From Chrysopilus asiliformis (Eukaryota > Arthropoda > Insecta > Diptera > Rhagionidae), in assembly GCA_964034945.1 (NCBI GenBank), contig OZ035962.1, forward strand, positions 14,627,388 to 14,691,387: 64,000 nt of DNA, written 5' to 3'. Positions within the stretch are counted from its first letter, which is position 1. Every line of letters begins with the position of its first letter. Under the pieces are notes generated by a model. It was not told where the DNA came from. It was given only the letters and a program-made list of their open reading frames with translations, and ran no database searches. This document shows, piece after piece, positions 33,283 through 46,471 of the stretch. The translations under genes were made by a program, and so were the position numbers.

Positions 33283-33580
33283 AAGTTACGATTGCCAGGG
33301 GGCGGTTGTCAAATACTCTCTATGAGGACAGACAAGACTTTCATTAAAAAAATCCAATTGTGTGGGAGAGGAGGGAAGGATTGGTTCGATTGAATTTTGA
33401 TGCGGTTTTTTTTTTGCATCTCTAACGATCCCCGAAAGATTTGAAAGAAAAATCGATTTTTTTAAATCTCTCGAAAACGATGCACTTTTATGAAAAAATG
33501 CATATAACCAAATATATGGGAAATAAAATTTTCTACATTTTTTGGTTTAGCGGTTTATATGTATATTTCTAAAAATAAAA
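33283..33580 (+). repeat. Y and Z family fragments
   Basis: AGTTACGATTGCCAGGGGGC and ATACTCTCTATGAGGACAG (Y-like), then ACGATGCACTTTTATGAAAA and GCATATAACCAAAT (Z-like). Confidence 0.5.
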
Positions 33581-33599
33581 AGAATGTTCTAGATATTTT

Positions 33600-35300
33600 T
33601 TAAAATGATTAAAAATAAATATTTATGTATCACTTGTTTATTACAATCCCTTAAATCTCATCATGAATGTAAAGATTCACATAACTTTCCGTGAATAGAA
33701 AATTTATAAAATCGCCGCGGAAAATTCAGGAAAACATTAAAAAAGCAGTGATCATAATAAAACCCTTGTAAGTAATTTTCTTTTTACTGCATGAACTCCA
33801 TATTTGATGTTTTCACAACTAAAAAAACGTATTAAGGTTTTTTCAGTAGGATATTCGTAAAGATGTCTGGGCTTTTTTTAATTCAATGGTTTCTGTGTAC
33901 TGTGAGATGAAAATCTACTTCAGCCGATGAATAAACAAAAGTTCAGCTGAAACAATGAATCAATCAGCTTCAATAAATAACAATAAGATTCGCTGCCAGG
34001 TAAGGTAGATGAATATAAGAAGCTTTGATTCGCTGTTTGCTCTCCTTGGAAAGATTTATGGGATTTAAGGATGAAATGCCTCACCCTGTCCTTCCGCAAG
34101 GAATAAATGAAGGAATGAACTCAATCGGCATCGGCGATACGCAACCTACGCGACGCAAAAATGAACCTGAATCGGTCGTCGGTTGATTCTATGGAGGTGG
34201 TGCCCCGATAAATGATGGGAATGGAGTTTGAAGGATTCATTGGAATTTAACTGAGGAAGATTTCAGTGTATATTCGAGTATTCAGTACTACATCAAGGTT
34301 TATATTTATGTAGGTGTATAGACTTCTACTGGATATGTTTTGCTGTTTCAGGAGCGACGAGGTCCTTTGCAGTGATTAATGGTTAAGGTGGTTAGCAATG
34401 TTTCGTTTGAACAGTTTTAATGGCGAAGGTCGGCGTTCTCTCGGAAAAATCGGTTTTCCCTACCTCCGTTTTAATCAGTGGGGCTACTAACTGGAGTTTA
34501 GGATATGAAAGATTCCAATTTTTTGCAAACTGAGCATGATTTTTCGATTTTTTTTTATTACTTTTTTCCTTTAACTATACTTCTTATCTTTTTCTGTACG
34601 CATTCTTCAATTTTCTTACTTTCCTTCGTGGCGCGGAGAAGATGATTCAATTTGTGGTAGTGAAACGTCTTAAAGTTGAAAAAAAATTAAATACTCGTAT
34701 CTAATGATCTACTGAAATAAATGAGATTTTATGAACACGAATTAAAACCAAATTTTTCATTTTACCTTTTGCGTACCTGCGTAAAGTGTACCCTTCTCAA
34801 AAAAATTTTAAAATTTTTTTTGCGTGCCTTCTATATATCTGAAAAAGCAGTATTTTCTTCCCATCGATCGTAATATTATGGTTTCCATTTATCAATAATA
34901 ATCCCATATATTAATGCTGACCAATAATTTAAATCTTGAGAAGGAAATTGTGGGTAAATTTATACCAGATGAATTTATATTTGGTGCCTAAAATATCTTC
35001 AGGCTAGAGTATGACATACCAAGTGCATTGCAGCCAAACAAATCTAGATATTTTTCTTTCTTCAAAAATTTGTTACTTGCTCAAGTTGTATTTGTCCTTA
35101 TTTTATTGATTTGTTTTTTTTTGTGACAATCACAGGTGTTTTCAAGTTTAGTTGTGATAAACAAACGACCACATGGTCATTATTAAATTAAGTAGAATGG
35201 AGACAATATATTTGAAGTCACCAGGTTTTAAATCACAATGTCAATTATTTAATGAAAAATCAGTGATGCCATTTGAAATTTGAAATCGTAGTTGAGTTAA
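33600..35300. other. intergenic, nothing recognised
   Basis: Mixed-composition DNA with no ORF over 60 codons. Confidence 0.5.
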
Positions 35301-35372
35301 GGTGATGGGCCAATAGAAGCTTTGCTTGCTTTACTCGTTTCGACAGCTGAATTGAACTCTATGTTTCCTGCC

Positions 35373-36148
35373 GCGGTCACACGACGCTGTTTTGCCAGCC
35401 GCTGGCTGCTGTTGTTTAGTAGCGCTGGCAAGTACCAAAACAGTGGTTTGACATTTTAATCTGGGAGATTTTTTTAATAATAAACGCAACACACCAATTT
35501 AAATAAATAAACGTAAAATAACAACTTACAATAAACAAACTTTACCACTTATCAGACTTTTGACAGCTCAGAAACCATGTGACAGGGTCACGTGATCTCT
35601 AGTAGCGTTGGCAAAGTAGAACGGTCTCTACTTCATTAGCGCTGCTAAAATCATCACGCTGCTGCTGGTAGTAGCAACGCACTAGGGTTCACACGGTGCT
35701 GCTGAAATGGCTCCTAAAGCTAGAACCTGAATCGTACGTCGATGCGTCCGTCCGGTAGACAGTTTTATGCGGTGACCGTTGGGTACGGCAACGAATCACT
35801 TCTTCTTCACTTTTTTTTGCACTTCTCTATTAGTTTATCGTCGAAACAATTACTTTCTATTTGTTCCATACTGAAATTGCTTAAATCGTAACCAAACTTT
35901 TTTGCGAAATGACATTTCCGTACGTTGCCGCATGTAAAAGTAGAAAGTCGACCTACTCTATCCGTTGCCGCATCGGACAAACGCATTATTAGGGGAGTAC
36001 TCATAGCAGCCCGTTGATTTTACTTTGACCGCATCGAACTGTCAACGTGACGGACGCATGGCGGACGCACGGACGTATGTTTCTGGTTCTACCTTAACAG
36101 CCAAACAGCCACTAGCGCTGGCAAAACCACGTCGTGTGACCGTCGCAT
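35373..36148. mobile_element. middle element of the nest
   Basis: CGCGGTCACACGACGCTG and TTTTGCCAGC on the left, mirrored by GCTGGCAAAACCACG and TCGTGTGACCGTCGC on the right. CTGCTGCTGG/AGCGCTGGC words occur inside. Interrupted at 35721. Confidence 0.65.
35721..36092 (-). mobile_element. TIR element AGAACCTGAATCG, copy 2 (inner)
   Basis: Inverted relative to 24511-24883, with the same ends and over 90% alike by eye. Its ORF (35807-36004, from the same ATG) keeps RVGRLSTFTCGN and KCHFAKKF but frames out early. This shows the two copies have drifted and the ORF is probably not maintained. Confidence 0.7.
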
Positions 36149-36689
36149 AATGGGAACTGGCCCAATACAAAAGCGTTTAAAGCAAAGCAAAGCAACCAAA
36201 GCTTCGATTTAAGCAATTCTCAATTCGGCGCTTTGCTTTATGCGCTTTGATAGTTCTGACAATTTAGTTTTACGCCTAATCGATGGAACAAAACACAAAT
36301 AGCATACAAAATACATGATAAATACTTTATAAATTATTTTTTTTTTATTGTTAAAATGTTTGCACAAAATTTTTACCACTCAGATTATATAAATTCAATA
36401 TGTCAAAGCGTTCATAGCAAAGCGTACATTGGGCCTAGAGTAGCTTTGCTTGCTTTTTCAGCAAAGCAAAGCAAGCAAAGCTTCTATTGGGCCCTTTAGA
36501 GTCTTGAATGCCTCTCTTGTTTAACTTTTTTTTTATGAATAGCTCCTTGCCATACAACAAAAATAATAAAATCAAAAGAGTTTCAAATATGAGCTCCCAA
36601 AATTTTTCCGTAGGTATATTCATTTCGAATTAAAATAATTTTTATTATTTTTTTAGGCAAAATTTTTTTTAAAGAAAAATACATTTGTA

Positions 36690-37080
36690 TGGGAGGGGGA
36701 GGAAGGAATAGTCCGATTGGATTTTGATGTAGGAAAAAGTTATGTAGAATCATATTCTAAAAACATTTTTTCTCTATAAATTTTTCGATACCATGCACCG
36801 TATTCCAGAAAATCGTAAGAAACTGTTTTATTTGAAGTTTGTAAAGATAACGGAAAGTCCTGTTAGGATAATGTGGATTTTTATTCATACTAATCAAATA
36901 AGAAATAACTAAAAAGAATAAAATAAAAAAAAAAATTAAAAAAAAATTAAAAAAAAACTTGAACAAATCTTTTATTTATCTCGCTTTTATTTTTGATACA
37001 CAGTATTCAATTTTTTTTCCCTTTTTAGTTCATTTTTGTTAAATAAAAGCTTTTTTTATTCATTTTTCACCCCCGACGCC
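36690..37080 (+). repeat. Y-like fragment and AT repeat
   Basis: GTCCGATTGGATTTTGATGT at 36709 (Y). After a purine A/T run, 36960-37070 repeats the AT text of 28900-29150. The ORF at 36757-36966 is poly-Phe from T runs and is spurious. Confidence 0.5.
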
Positions 37081-37124
37081 GGAACGGAGATGGTATATGC
37101 GTTTGGGTCGTTTGTGCTTCCTTA

Positions 37125-37970
37125 GTCCGGATTCACACGATAAGTTTTTTGATTCACGTCACGGCCAAACGAAGGCAAGAGGGGCGAGATGTAGAAGGGG
37201 CGAAAAGTTGGTGCATCACCAACTTTTGATTCACCAAAAGTTATTGCAAGTCCGTTTTCTCTATTCCCTTTTGCTCTCATTCGTATTCGCTCTATTTACG
37301 ACAAAAACTTTCATAAACGTCAAAAAGACGCACGTCAAAACCAGGGATCCCGTTTACACTACTATCGTAGTTTTACACTACTCTTTTGACATAATTTGAG
37401 CTAACACTACTTACACTACTGAAAAACTTAAAACACTACCATTTTCACCCTATAAAAAACGTGCTACATAGAAAGTTAATTTCTAGATTTGAAAAGTTAA
37501 TTTATCTGAGAAAAATTAAATAATATGTAGTTATTCAGACTTTTTATCTAATATATTTAAATACTTTAGGTATTCCCTATGAAAAAGTGACTGAATAAAC
37601 GCACTCAGTTCTTGAACAAAGCGGACATAATATAATACCTACTTAATTCCGTCCTTTAATTTTAATTTAAAAAAATGTGATTTTTGTACTAATATAAAAA
37701 TGTACTGATATGATATGCAATACAACATTAGACGGTAACATTCAAAATGTGTTGTTTCAATGAAACTCCAAATGACTGTTAAAAAAGTTGACACTACTGA
37801 AATCCCTCTGACACTACTATTTTTCGATCAGTAACACTCCGCTTTTCACTTTTGGGGTGGGAACCCTGGTCAAAACATTCATCGTGTAAATGGCCGTGAA
37901 TGATTCGTGGATGTTTAAAAGAGAATAGCCGTGATTCATGAATCAAAAAACTTATCGTGTGAATGCGGTC
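37125..37970. mobile_element. TIR element ATTCACACGATAAGTTTT
   Basis: ATTCACACGATAAGTTTTTT followed by GATTCA on the left, mirrored exactly on the right (37940-37966). Its interior is interrupted by the hAT-like element at 37342-37868, so the unbroken length was about 310 bp. Confidence 0.75.
37342..37868. mobile_element. hAT-like MITE with 8-bp duplication
   Basis: CAGGGATCCCG ... GGGAACCCTG ends, flanked by GTCAAAAC at 37334-37341 and 37869-37876. Eight-base duplications and CAGGG ends fit hAT. The interior repeats ACACTACT and has no transposase. Confidence 0.85.
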
Positions 37971-37972
37971 TT

Positions 37973-40065
37973 AACTCATAACTTTTGAACCACTCAACCG
38001 ATTTCGGTCCCGTTTTTGGCATTCGGCTGGATATGGGTACCGCAAGGTTCTTGCGTTTAAAAATTCCCCATCCCCCCTCAATTTAAATCCCCTCTCTAAA
38101 GAGTGAAAAAAAACGAAATTTTTAAAGCTTTCCGAGCTCGTTTTTCAGCTCGGCGGCCATTTTTACACGTCCCATTGTATATTCTCTAGATTATAGTCCA
38201 AATCCACACAAATTCAACGACCAATAGGCTTTCCCGACGCACACTGTAATGATTATTTTATCCTTTTTAGGGGATTTTTTTTTATTCAGGATTTTTTCAA
38301 TTTTTTAGAGTTTTTCTTTAGTCAAGGGTTTTTTAAAATTTTTATTTTGTTTTTTCTTAAATCGCATTTGGTTTTGGTTCGGTTTTTTGAAAGATGGTTT
38401 GGTTTAGGTTCGGTTCAAATTTTAATATTTCAGTGGTTTTTGGTTCGGTTCAAAAAACAGGTTTGCATATTGAATTCAAAACCTTTTAATAGGGTATAAA
38501 AATATTTTAATATTATCATATTTTCGTATTATATCTAACGGAATGGTTTAATATTTTTGGCAAATCTTTTCAAGTACTTTTCCACCTGTTGGCTCACATC
38601 GACTTATCATTAAATTCTTCTATATTATATGATATTTCCGAAAACATGAGACACAATAGAATTGTCAAATATTCTTGGTATTGACAATTTTTTACATAAA
38701 AATATTGTCTTGTTTTCCATGTAAAATGGCAATCAAAACAACAAACTTGACTTAATATTAGAACATTGTTGCCATTTCATAAACTCAAATAAGGTAAAAT
38801 TTTTATGTGATCCAAGTTATTTATGAAGGAAATATTCATTTTTCTATCGTTTTTATTCATATTGTATCTTTTGTAACATATGTGAACTGTAAAATAATAC
38901 CTTTCATAAAATATACAGCTATTTAAAGATTTCTTTCAGAGTTCCCTCATATATGCAAACGGAAGGCGATGTTAAATTTAGCTTATAGTGCCAGTATGAA
39001 GGCCATACACATTCTGTATGTTATTTACTTGTTTTCAATTTCCTGTTTTATTCAATAAAAAGCCCCTGGCAACGTTCTTTCTATTCCCTGTAGGAGAAAT
39101 ACAACAACGAAAACAATTTCAATTGAGTTTCATACATCTGGAGCGTATAGTGTTTAAAATAGAGGGTATACAACCCACCCCTAGGTATGTCAATGTCAGT
39201 ATGTGTTTAGCTTTGTAACATTCACCCAGTTTTCCTATCTACCATGGAAACAATTTCGAAGCAAGTACTGAAGATTGTTTCTCCACCTCGGCAAGGAATC
39301 CTTTGGAGTCAATTGAATTTAGATTCGGTTCTCTCGCCTGGCTTCTGAGGTAAATATCAAATAACTTATATGAAAATTCCTCCAGAGACAAGTAAATTTG
39401 CGAACAACTGAAACAGGATATAATTCTAGGAAGCTGGGCTTTCTGTAATTAAGCTCACAATAGACGATGTGAAATTATTATAGAAAATAAGTCTTTCGAG
39501 TTTCTCATTGCCGAGCTTCACGGAAGATATTTAACTTGACGCTTGACTTTACAATTGTATTTTAAATTTTACTATTTCTATATTTAAAGTAGTGATTAAC
39601 ATAACTGGAGTAGAAGCTTCGTGTAGAGAATGGCTGGTGCAAGGATTACATTCCTTGCTGTGATTTTACTCAACATAGCATCAGATATGCTACAAAATAT
39701 ATGCCATGAACATTTTGTAATTTGAGGATGATAATGCTTATTTTCAGAAACAGGTATTATACTTAACATTTTCACACTATCGCTCATACATATTTAACTC
39801 CTGAATATTACTGGTTAAAAGCTAAAGCCAAGGTACGGTAAAGTCTTTGATCTTGCAATAATCGTCCCTTATGTACGAGACAACTAAATTGCTAAGTTAT
39901 TATTACCATGTTTGACTTTTCGTATAATGGCCTGGCTTTATATCCAGTCTATATTTGTGGCCAACGAGTTCCTTTTCTGCTCAGGGATAACATTTTCATT
40001 TGTTTTGAATAAATTTAAGGTCTGCAATGTTATTAGATATCCTTATAAGGGATTTTCTGGAATTT
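37973..40065. other. intergenic with TTCGGTT words
   Basis: 38370-38460 repeats GGTTCGGTT/GGTTTAGG several times, a simple degenerate array. Otherwise nothing; ORFs at 39018 and 39596 lack recognised domains. Confidence 0.5.
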
Positions 40066-40079
40066 CATTTAACTCTTAA

Positions 40080-40170
40080 AGGTATGGTGGTACCACCAGG
40101 TGCGATGTACCACCTTTTCGTAACAAATGCTGCACGGTGGTACGGTGGTACCAACGGTGGTACCAAAATT
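40080..40170. repeat. GGTGGTACC-rich palindromic cluster
   Basis: GGTGGTACCACC and several GGTGGTAC/GTACCACC words occur within 90 bases, likely a small inverted-repeat element. The two ORFs across it, on opposite strands, are by-products. Confidence 0.5.
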
Positions 40171-40299
40171 GTATCACCGACATTACCGCATGAAACTTTG
40201 AAATGGCACCACTAAAAAAAATTAAAAACAAATTGTTTCGTGTGCCGCACGGGTAAAAATATTTGCTATTTTTCTGTGTCTTTAACGGATAAATGTCCA

Positions 40300-42240
40300 A
40301 TATTATTTGTTCATATAGATTTATGCCAGTTTAAACAATTTCTTGTTTGTTTTAAAAAAATGTTCAGGTAAAGATTTTTTGAGAGCGTATTTAACATAAG
40401 TAAAGACAAATCTGTATAAACCGGACCATGAATACGCTTAGATCGTAAAATTAGTCGGTGTTTTACCATTAGATAAGACCTACCTTAAAAAAAACTTCTT
40501 TGCCACTCCAATATTTATAACACTACCCCTGTACCCTCTTCCCCTAAACCACTGAAGCGATTTTCATCATTTCCTAAACCACTGAATCGATTGTCATCAG
40601 ATTCTTCCAATAATTTTACACATTGACTGCCATGTGAGCTTGACGTGTGTCTTATACTAAAAAGGACTTATGAGATTGTATGGAGTAAAACCATGAACTA
40701 GAAATATTTAGTGTCATTCTTTAAATTATGGTGCGGTGGGGCTTGCACTTCTAAATATGCTTAGTTCATTTAGAACTATACTGGGTGAAGGTCGTTTGAA
40801 GTTGGTGAGTGTTTTAAATTGTGAGTAATGTATCGCGTGTTCGTCGTTCCAACAAAGGTTAGTCTTTTAGGCATATTTTCGAAGGTTAGCCTTATAGGGT
40901 TAAGCAGAATGTCTACTTTGTGTAGCTATCTTATGTTTTAAAATAGGAAAATATTGTAAAGAATCAATATTGAAAATAATCATTTGAACCACATAATCGC
41001 ATTAAAATCAATTGATTATATTTGGAGTTAAATTAGAATATTTAGAATACAAACAATTAGGAATACAAGTAATAAATCACAGAGAATAATGGATAATTTT
41101 TAAATAAATTTACAAACAACTAAATTAAGGCCTGGAAATCCACTTCAACTTATTTAAATGAATCTCATTTTTATTATTACGATTTTTATAATAAAAACAA
41201 AATGAAATCATGAAATTTTTATCGAGGCGGTGAAAATCCTGCCCATCAACATCAGAATACGGAGTCGGCAAGTATAAATAGCCTCAAGTACATAATCGTT
41301 TGCAATTCATGGGAACAATTTTGCCATTTTCACCAGTAAAAAGCGAAGAAAATGAATATTTTGCCATCCGGGCCTACTAGCAACAAAACGGCATGATGTC
41401 GATGTTGTGTTGTGAGTACATAACCATCAAAAATCCTGAAAAAATAATAATCAGCAAGTGAATAATAGAAGTTTCTGAGTATCTTAGTGAATGTAGGTCG
41501 TAGGCCTCATATCTTCCTTAAAGACTTGTTATTTCTTAATCGCGAAAAGCATAGAGAAGGACATTTCTCCCATCGGAACCATGCAAATATTAGCGTTCCC
41601 AAGAGTCCTACAGGACCAGAAAAGGATCATATTTGTCCGTGATAGTATTTTTCACTGGAAAATCACCCATGAAGCAAAACAAAGTCGAAGAAGTCGTGCA
41701 CGCGAAAAAATTCTTGAATACTTTGCAATCCAAAAATTATATTGACGAACTTTGAATACAATTTTGTATTCGAATTTAATACATGCGAATTATTGAAAAT
41801 ATTTTAGTAATTTTTGCTCTCATCTTTTAATGATTTTTTATTATTTATTGAACTTAAATGCTGTTTATTGTCTACAATTTAATCAAAATGGTAGACTTTA
41901 ATACTAAATTAAACCAAAAAAAATTTTTTTTTCTTATGTATACTACTGGATTAAAATATTGCATTGGCTTACATATAGGTCTAGTGTAATCCAATTATGA
42001 AAAAAAATTTAATAAAAGATTTTTTACCGTGTGGAAAAAAATTAATTTCCTACAAATTTTGAATGTTTCGGGAAAAATTAAAATATTTGTTGGATCTTCT
42101 GTCCATGCCAAAATGTTTTAAGTTTAATATTCGGAAACCGAATATTTGATTTAATAATTTTTGGGCGCATGTGGCGCGATTTCTGCCTGTGGCGTCAAAT
42201 TCGCCGCTTTTTTTCTTTGGTTGACTGATGAACAGTGAGG
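40300..42240. other. intergenic; one TATA-like site
   Basis: AAGTATAAATAGCC at 41269-41282 looks like a TATA box, but the first downstream ATG frames (near 41352) close within ten codons. No gene is called. Confidence 0.45.
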
Positions 42241-42253
42241 TGCAAAAATTCAC

Positions 42254-42586
42254 TAAGTTTGTTCATGGACAAAAGGCTAAGTTCGTTCATGGACAAAAAT
42301 GGACCATTAGGGAGGGGGGTACCACCCATACGAACGAAATCGTTTTTTGCGAATATCTCAAAAACGATACATCTTGTCAAAGAAGTCCAAGAACAAAAGT
42401 TATTAAATTCTTACATAAAACTCCCATACATGAAAATCCAGTTGGAATAAATTTTAAAAAATCTTATTGGGAAGTTTGACTTCAAAGTGGAATTTTGGTA
42501 CAACTGTTCGAATTTTGATACGAATATCACCATACGGGTGTTTAATAATTGCCAGATTGGCAATTATAGCTTTTGTTATGTTTTTT
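42254..42586 (+). mobile_element. family X copy C, 5'-truncated
   Basis: Starts within the AAGTTCGTTCATGGACAAAA text, which is partly duplicated (42250-42300), and ends GCCAGATTGGCAATTATAGC. Lacks the GTCC/GTCT array. Confidence 0.65.
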
Positions 42587-42589
42587 ATT

Positions 42590-44920
42590 TAACTTTAATA
42601 TTCTTTTACAGATCTGGAAATTAAAAAAAAAATAAGTCAATTGGTATTACGGCGAAACTCATTAACCTCACAGAACAAAACGAACAATTTGCCCAATTTC
42701 AGTTTTAAAAAAAAATCATGATATTTTCAAACATTGGAGGATATAAACATTCGAGGATATAAACATTGGAGGACTTTGCTACTTGAGTGAATTTCAACAT
42801 CTTATTTTCATGACTTGAATGGGATATGTACCTTAAGGCAAAGACAATTTCGTCGGAATGAGGCGTCGTGCTTAATATTATGGGTTCTAGTCATTTCATT
42901 TTTATTTCGCATTCTTTTTAAAGAGAAGCTAAACATTATGTCTCAATGTAGCTACAGTGCCACTAAACAGAAACCCTCTAAAGTAAAATTCGTTCCATTT
43001 CGTTAAGAAGTAGTAGCAAAATTCCATCTCTCCAAGTTACCCAAAAAATATCAAAACACAAGAAAACCCAAACGGGAAACCACAACAAAAAAACATTTTT
43101 GTAAAAAATGAAGGTTTGAAAGTAAAAAAAAATTTCCACCTTGAAATGGTAAACGCGTTTATTGCAACCATCACGACAGCTAGCAACGATTTCTGAGAAA
43201 GCCTCATAGCCATTTCGTCTACCGTTAGGACATTATCCAAAGCACAACGATGAAAGAAAAAGTATGGAAAAATTTATAGAAAAAAAACACTCACGGCACA
43301 TCGCGCATCCATGGAAAATTCAATTTAAAAAATTTGCATGAACTTTTCGTCTTAGGTCTACTGCTTTCAGTTTTCGCCTCTAAAAATATAATGCTGTGGG
43401 GTTGATTTCCCCGAAAGTGGTCCTGTTCAAGGCAAACGTGTCAAGGCCTGTGGCAAAAAGTTTACTCTACCTTGGCCTCATCACAACTCAATCGTGCTTT
43501 TTTCGTTATCCTCGAAATTCTGGTCCCTTTCCAATTTTCCATTCACAAAAAGGACCGAAAAAAGTAAATGTTGGATGGGATCCGATGCATAATAATCTAC
43601 TTTCATCATAATAGTTTTTTGTTATAAGTACATTTCGTATGAAAAACTGCTCACTTCTGAGATGAGCTCTACCAGAATGAACATTGAACCAAACTATCAA
43701 AAAAAAAGATTAAATTTGACAAAAAAAAATGTGAAAACATTTCAGTACACTTCATAATTTGGTATGTCAACACATAAATATTCGCTCTATCTTCTCTATA
43801 TGCTATTCAACGCGGCAGGATATGCTAGTATTTGGGTGTCCTTTTGTTCTTAGCTCGCATTATGGCAATGGTTGTGACACTGATGTTCCGCAGCCGGACA
43901 TAAAAAATCGCTTTTTCAATTTAGATCCTGAAGGAGACTAGCATACAGGCCGTTGATGAGGAACGAGAAATGGACGCGGGGTGATTGGGGGGTAGGAGGA
44001 GTATACAAAGGACAGTGTGATGGTGCACATCTCATGTTAATTTATTTAGCCTAGCAACGAGTGAATCATTTTGGCAAAACTTATAGTTTCGGCGACCTAG
44101 ATTTGATCCTTTTCAAAAAAAAAAAAAGTGTCTGAATTTAAGTCACATCCTTTCACTAGCATGTAGATTCGTTCCATTAAAAAACATAAAAACCCCTCGC
44201 CTCTTCATTTCCTTTCAGTCTTCTTTAATGAATGGTAATTTAATTATTATCCTTTTGTATAATGTTGTTGTGCAATGTGGAACGTTTTTCATCCATTTTT
44301 TTGTGTTCAACTTTCAGCAAATCGTAGCATCACTGAATACCTATCACAGATTTCCATGGATTTTCTAGACTGAATGCATGGCCGTCTGGATAACTTTTTA
44401 TAATATGTGGTTTTCCCATAATGAACATGTAGAGCAATGAAAAATATACTTAATCCGTTTCAGTAAATTAATTTTTAACTATACGAGTATAAAATGTAAA
44501 CCGAATAAATAAATGAAGAATAATGTCTACTACCACTTGTGGTTGCTTGATGGCTGAATGTATGGCCCATAATCCGGCAATGGATAATTTGACATTTGAA
44601 TCATTTTTATTCTTTTAACGGAACATTCATTTCCTCGGGAATTTTTCGAATTGAAATGACGGTAATTAATTTTTCCGTTTTTTGTGGAAAGTTTTTGAGA
44701 CAAATTAACCATTTAGTAGACAGGGAAAAGAATTTGAACTTTTTGGTGAACATCAATCAGTACTTAAAGTGGTTAATTAACCATGAATTCATTTATCAAC
44801 AAGATTTATTGATTTGAAAAACTTGGAATTGAGCAAGTACTGGAAAAATCCTTTTCGAGGTGTTCATAGTTTGTGATAGAATTCTGCAAGATTTGAAAGA
44901 AAAAAACTATGGCTGAATAA
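42590..44920. other. intergenic, nothing secure
   Basis: Short unrelated ORFs only; none has a domain, promoter or paralogue. Confidence 0.5.
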
Positions 44921-46143
44921 TTACTTTCTCTTCTATAGAGGGGAAGTATTATATTTATGACCGAGACTAACTCGAGAACGGAAGCAGATATAAAATTTGT
45001 GATCAGTATGAAATCCCTTTCAGACAAAATTATGAGGATGTCCGAGCATCTGACTGTGTATCTTAAATAACTCGAGAACGTATTGACCTAGCGAATTGAA
45101 ATTTTTTATAAATAAGTTTTACAAAAGCGTAGTTTTGTATAAACTTTTGGAAAAGTGACCGGTTTTTGAAAATTTCTCGAAACCTTTGGGCTTTTAGGAA
45201 AAAATGAATATAGCAAGATTTAAAGGATATAAAGTTTTTAACATTTTTTGGTTTAACTAATTTTTGGTATCTCTAATGGTTCTCAAAATATTTAAAAAAA
45301 ATCTGTAGCGATTTTCATCCGATTTACTTAAGTACCAGGAAGACCGAGCCATACACGGCCACCTCAAAATCCTACTTTTGCTGATTTTTGGGGAAAAACT
45401 AAATTCATATTGTCTTTACAGGGCTTTTCCAGAGTTTTTAAATTCCCAACCTAGAAAGCTAGAACTAAAACTAACGCGCGACAACAAAATTTCATAGAAA
45501 TCGGTTGAGTGGTTATTGAGTAATCACTGTCATCGATTTTTGAAACGTTGTTTTGAGACACCAGGTGTGGGTTATCGAATGGAGGGAAAAGTCAGGTTTG
45601 TAGTGGGAAAATCGACAGCCCTTAGCCCCCTTAGTAATACTGAAAAGTTTCATTAAGATCGGACCACCCAATTCGAAGATACCAGGCGAGGGGTATCGAG
45701 GGGAAAACTCATTATTGTAGTGGAAAAATCGAAAGCCCCTAGCCCCTAGCCCGTAGCCCCTAGCCTCTAGCCCCTAGCCCCCTTAGTAATAGTGTAAAGT
45801 TTCATTAAGATCGGACCACCAAATTCGAAGATACCCGGCGAGGGGTATCGAGGGGAGGGAAAAGTCAGGTTTGTAGTGGAAAAATCGAAAGCCCTTAGCC
45901 CCCCTTAGTAATACTGTAAAGTTTCATTAAGATCGGACCACCCATTAAAAAATACCAGGCGAGGGATATCGAGGGGGAATTTTCTCAGAGGTGAGACCTA
46001 TCTAGATCGATTCCTTGTCCCCGAAAATCACTAACCCCAAAGTTTCGTGAAAATCGTTAGGCGGGTTTTCGAGATCGTTTGTGCAGATAGACAGACAGAC
46101 ATACAGACAGACAGACAGACAGACAGACAGAAAGACAGACATT
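44921..46143 (+). mobile_element. family Z copy with tandem repeats
   Basis: Starts CTCTTCTATAGAGGGGAAGT, then AACTCGAGAACG. From 45541 to 45975 a unit of about 130 bp is repeated (GATCGGACCACC, GGCGAGGGGTATCGAGGGG, CCTTAGTAATACTG). The second unit carries a GCCCCTA array (45735-45782). It ends in an ACAG tetranucleotide array (46083-46142). Confidence 0.65.
45735..45782 (+). repeat. GCCCCTA heptamer array
   Basis: About seven GCCCCTA units, two of them altered (GCCCGTA, GCCTCTA), inside the tandem unit of family Z. Confidence 0.8.
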
Positions 46144-46471
46144 CCTCGTATTATATTATAGGATATTTTGAGACTATTTTGATGTGCAACATCATAAGGA
46201 TTATGCAAAAAAATCAATTTTTCCAATGTTTGTAGGTAGGCATATCCCCTTAAAATAGAAGCATTTATTATTCGCTTTCGCATTCAAATTCGCTTAAAAA
46301 AACACTTTCGCTTTTGCTTTCGATATAAGCACATTCGTTAGAACTCTAATAAAAACTATGAAAATAAATTTTCTTTTAAAAATATTTCCTTTTGGAATTC
46401 TTTAAATTGAATTTAACCGAGAAGCATGCAAAACAAACCCAAAATAAAGAAAAGATATCTGATATCATATA

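Larger units (their letters stand above)
35307..36493. mobile_element. outer element of a triple nest
   Basis: GGGCCAATAGAAGCTTTGCT at 35307 is mirrored by AGCAAAGCTTCTATTGGGCC ending at 36493. Related inverted words (GGCCCAATAC...GCAAAGC; GTACATTGGGCC) at 36155-36461 suggest a second, overlapping copy on the right. GCAAAGC subrepeats are abundant. No ORF. Confidence 0.6.

Noticed and set aside
41269..41282. TATAAATA promoter
   Set aside because: No ORF or initiator at the right distance; single TATA-like words are frequent in AT-rich DNA.
46083..46142. CRISPR-like or direct-repeat array
   Set aside because: Plain ACAG tetranucleotide microsatellite with no spacers; the window is eukaryotic.
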